Source: Candidatus Aerophobota bacterium (GTDB taxonomy: Bacteria > Chlamydiota > Chlamydiia > Chlamydiales > GCA-2402025). Taken from it: a stretch of 6,402 nt of DNA. This document shows positions 5,437 to 6,402 of this stretch, piece by piece; within the stretch, counting starts at the first letter, position 1; the number at the start of each line of letters is the position of its first letter. Where the stretch lies: NCBI GenBank assembly GCA_002402025.1, contig NVUU01000013.1, positions 13,944 through 20,345 on the forward strand, read 5' to 3'. The translations under genes and the position numbers were made by a program. The notes beneath the pieces were generated by a model, which saw nothing but the letters and a program-made list of their open reading frames with translations, had not been told where the DNA came from and did no database searches.

Positions 5437-6342
5437 TTAATCTCTTTGTTTTCTTAGTGCCATATTTGTGAGAAGGTCTGCGTTATAACTAGAGCGTACA
5501 AAAGGGCCGCAATACATATTGGCAACGCCAATCTTTAAGCCATATGCTTCATAAGCTTTAAATTCTTCAGGGGTAACAAACCGTTTCACTCTGAGTTTCA
5601 GCCTGCTTGCTTGAAGGTAATGTCCGATGGTGATGATGTCACATCCTATATCTTTAAGATCTTTGATAGTGTCAAAGACCTCTTGTTTCTCTTCTCCAAG
5701 TCCGACCATGATGCCTGATTTAATAAAGAGAGACTTGTTTTGTTTCTTTGCATAGTCAAGAACAGAGAGCGTTCTTTCGTAAGTTGCTTTATGTCTGACT
5801 TTACTTGTAAGACTTCTTACCGTTTCAATGTTGTGATTAAAAACTTCTGGGTTTTCTTGCAAAACGGTATCAAGAGCTTTTAAATTTCCTGAGAAATCAG
5901 AGGTGAGTACTTCGATTGTCGAGCTTGGCGATTCTTTGCGTATCTCTTGGATGATCCTTGCAATATGCGAGGCGCCCTGATCTTCTAAATCATCTCTTGC
6001 AACCATTGTGATAACAACGTGTTTGAGCCCTAGGTCTTTTGCCGAAAGAGCGATCCGTTTTGGTTCATCCTCTTCAGGAGCTTTTGGCTCTTTTGCAAAG
6101 TCAATGTCACAAAAGCCGCAGGCTCTTGTGCATGCACTTCCAAGAGCAAGGAATGTTGCTGTTTTCTTTGAGTAACACTCCAGTCTGTTGGGGCATTTTG
6201 CTTCTTCACAAACAGTACTTAAGCCATACTTCGCTACAACTTCATTTGTTTTAAAAAGGTTACCCCCTCTTGGGAGTTTTCTATGCAGCCATTTAGGGAA
6301 TCTTCCAAGAGCGACGTTTGCATCATCTGCTTCAATAGGCAA
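5437..6342 (-). CDS. lipA: Lipoyl synthase (radical SAM), N-terminus uncertain
   Basis: LipA inserts two sulfurs into protein-bound octanoyl groups to make the lipoyl cofactor of 2-oxoacid dehydrogenases and the glycine cleavage system. Both iron-sulfur clusters are identifiable in the 301 residues. The auxiliary cluster motif C45-x4-C50-x5-C56 lies in VCEEAKCPNRLEC, and the radical SAM motif C71-x3-C75-x2-C78 in ACTRACGFC. The C-terminal RSSY (283-286), whose serine is an auxiliary cluster ligand in the family, is present. VVITMVARDDL, FNHNIETV and KSGIMVGLGE are further LipA signatures. Length is typical. The start is unusual: no in-frame ATG precedes Phe15, so TTG at 6342-6340 is used here, with AGAGGG 12 bases upstream. 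The frame stays open to the window edge, so a longer protein cannot be excluded. It is the first gene of an operon with the HEAT-like protein gene, 2 bases apart. Confidence 0.95.
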   Translation of the reverse strand: MPIEADDANVALGRFPKWLHRKLPRGGNLFKTNEVVAKYGLSTVCEEAKCPNRLECYSKKTATFLALGSACTRACGFCDIDFAKEPKAPEEDEPKRIALSAKDLGLKHVVITMVARDDLEDQGASHIARIIQEIRKESPSSTIEVLTSDFSGNLKALDTVLQENPEVFNHNIETVRSLTSKVRHKATYERTLSVLDYAKKQNKSLFIKSGIMVGLGEEKQEVFDTIKDLKDIGCDIITIGHYLQASRLKLRVKRFVTPEEFKAYEAYGLKIGVANMYCGPFVRSSYNADLLTNMALRKQRD

Positions 6343-6381
6343 ATAACTAAAAGTCCCTCTTAAGGCTATTCTTGGGTTTAA

Positions 6382-6387
6382 ATTGTA
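6382..6387 (-). promoter_or_regulatory. Possible -10 box upstream of lipA
   Basis: The minus strand reads TACAAT at 6387-6382, five of six consensus. Initiation would fall near 6375, giving a leader of about 33 bases with AGAGGG at 6360-6355 before the TTG start at 6342. The -35 element would lie outside the window, so this is only half a promoter and is offered to support the TTG start. Confidence 0.25.
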
Positions 6388-6402
6388 TTTGTATATAATT
6401 CC

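Overview
The window looks like part of a chromosome from a low-GC member of the Chlamydiota, probably an environmental (Parachlamydiales-type) lineage rather than Chlamydia itself. That is inferred from three things: the protein signatures (a chlamydial-style GlgC, and a LipA beginning with GRFPKWLHRKLP), the pairing of glgC with a COG1768-type phosphohydrolase (which I recall from Chlamydia), and a pseudopilin of the kind found in chlamydial type II secretion loci. No species is named with confidence. I see no insertion sequence, CRISPR array, tRNA, rRNA or prophage gene.

Layout, left to right. (1) 1-487, minus strand: the first 162 codons of a type IV-prepilin-like protein, missed if only complete ORFs are considered; its 3' end lies outside the window. 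(2) 488-817: a 330-base divergent intergenic region with a candidate promoter in each direction and a long-range perfect inverted repeat in the leader of the next gene. (3) 818-1801, plus strand: a strongly acidic, probably all-helical protein of unknown function. (4) 1793-3921, minus strand: glgC followed by a calcineurin-like metallophosphoesterase, which overlaps the acidic protein gene tail-to-tail by 9 bases. (5) 3922-4209: an AT-rich divergent intergenic region with several short perfect inverted repeats, a good promoter for the plus-strand gene and a -10 box very close to the glgC start. (6) 4210-4548, plus strand: a 112-residue orphan protein. (7) 4544-4563: a near-perfect palindrome that contains the stop codons of both converging genes. 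(8) 4559-6342, minus strand: lipA followed after 2 bases by a HEAT-like repeat protein gene, an evident two-gene operon.

Functionally this is mostly housekeeping: ADP-glucose synthesis for glycogen (GlgC), lipoate cofactor synthesis (LipA), a predicted phosphohydrolase, and part of a protein-secretion pseudopilus. Three unassigned proteins (acidic helical, 112-residue and HEAT-like) are interspersed. I do not see a convincing new multi-gene system. The points most worth a second look are the palindrome shared by two stop codons, the unresolved LipA N-terminus (no ATG; the frame stays open to the window edge), the leader inverted repeat upstream of the acidic protein, the very short leader predicted for glgC, and the non-canonical prepilin cleavage site.
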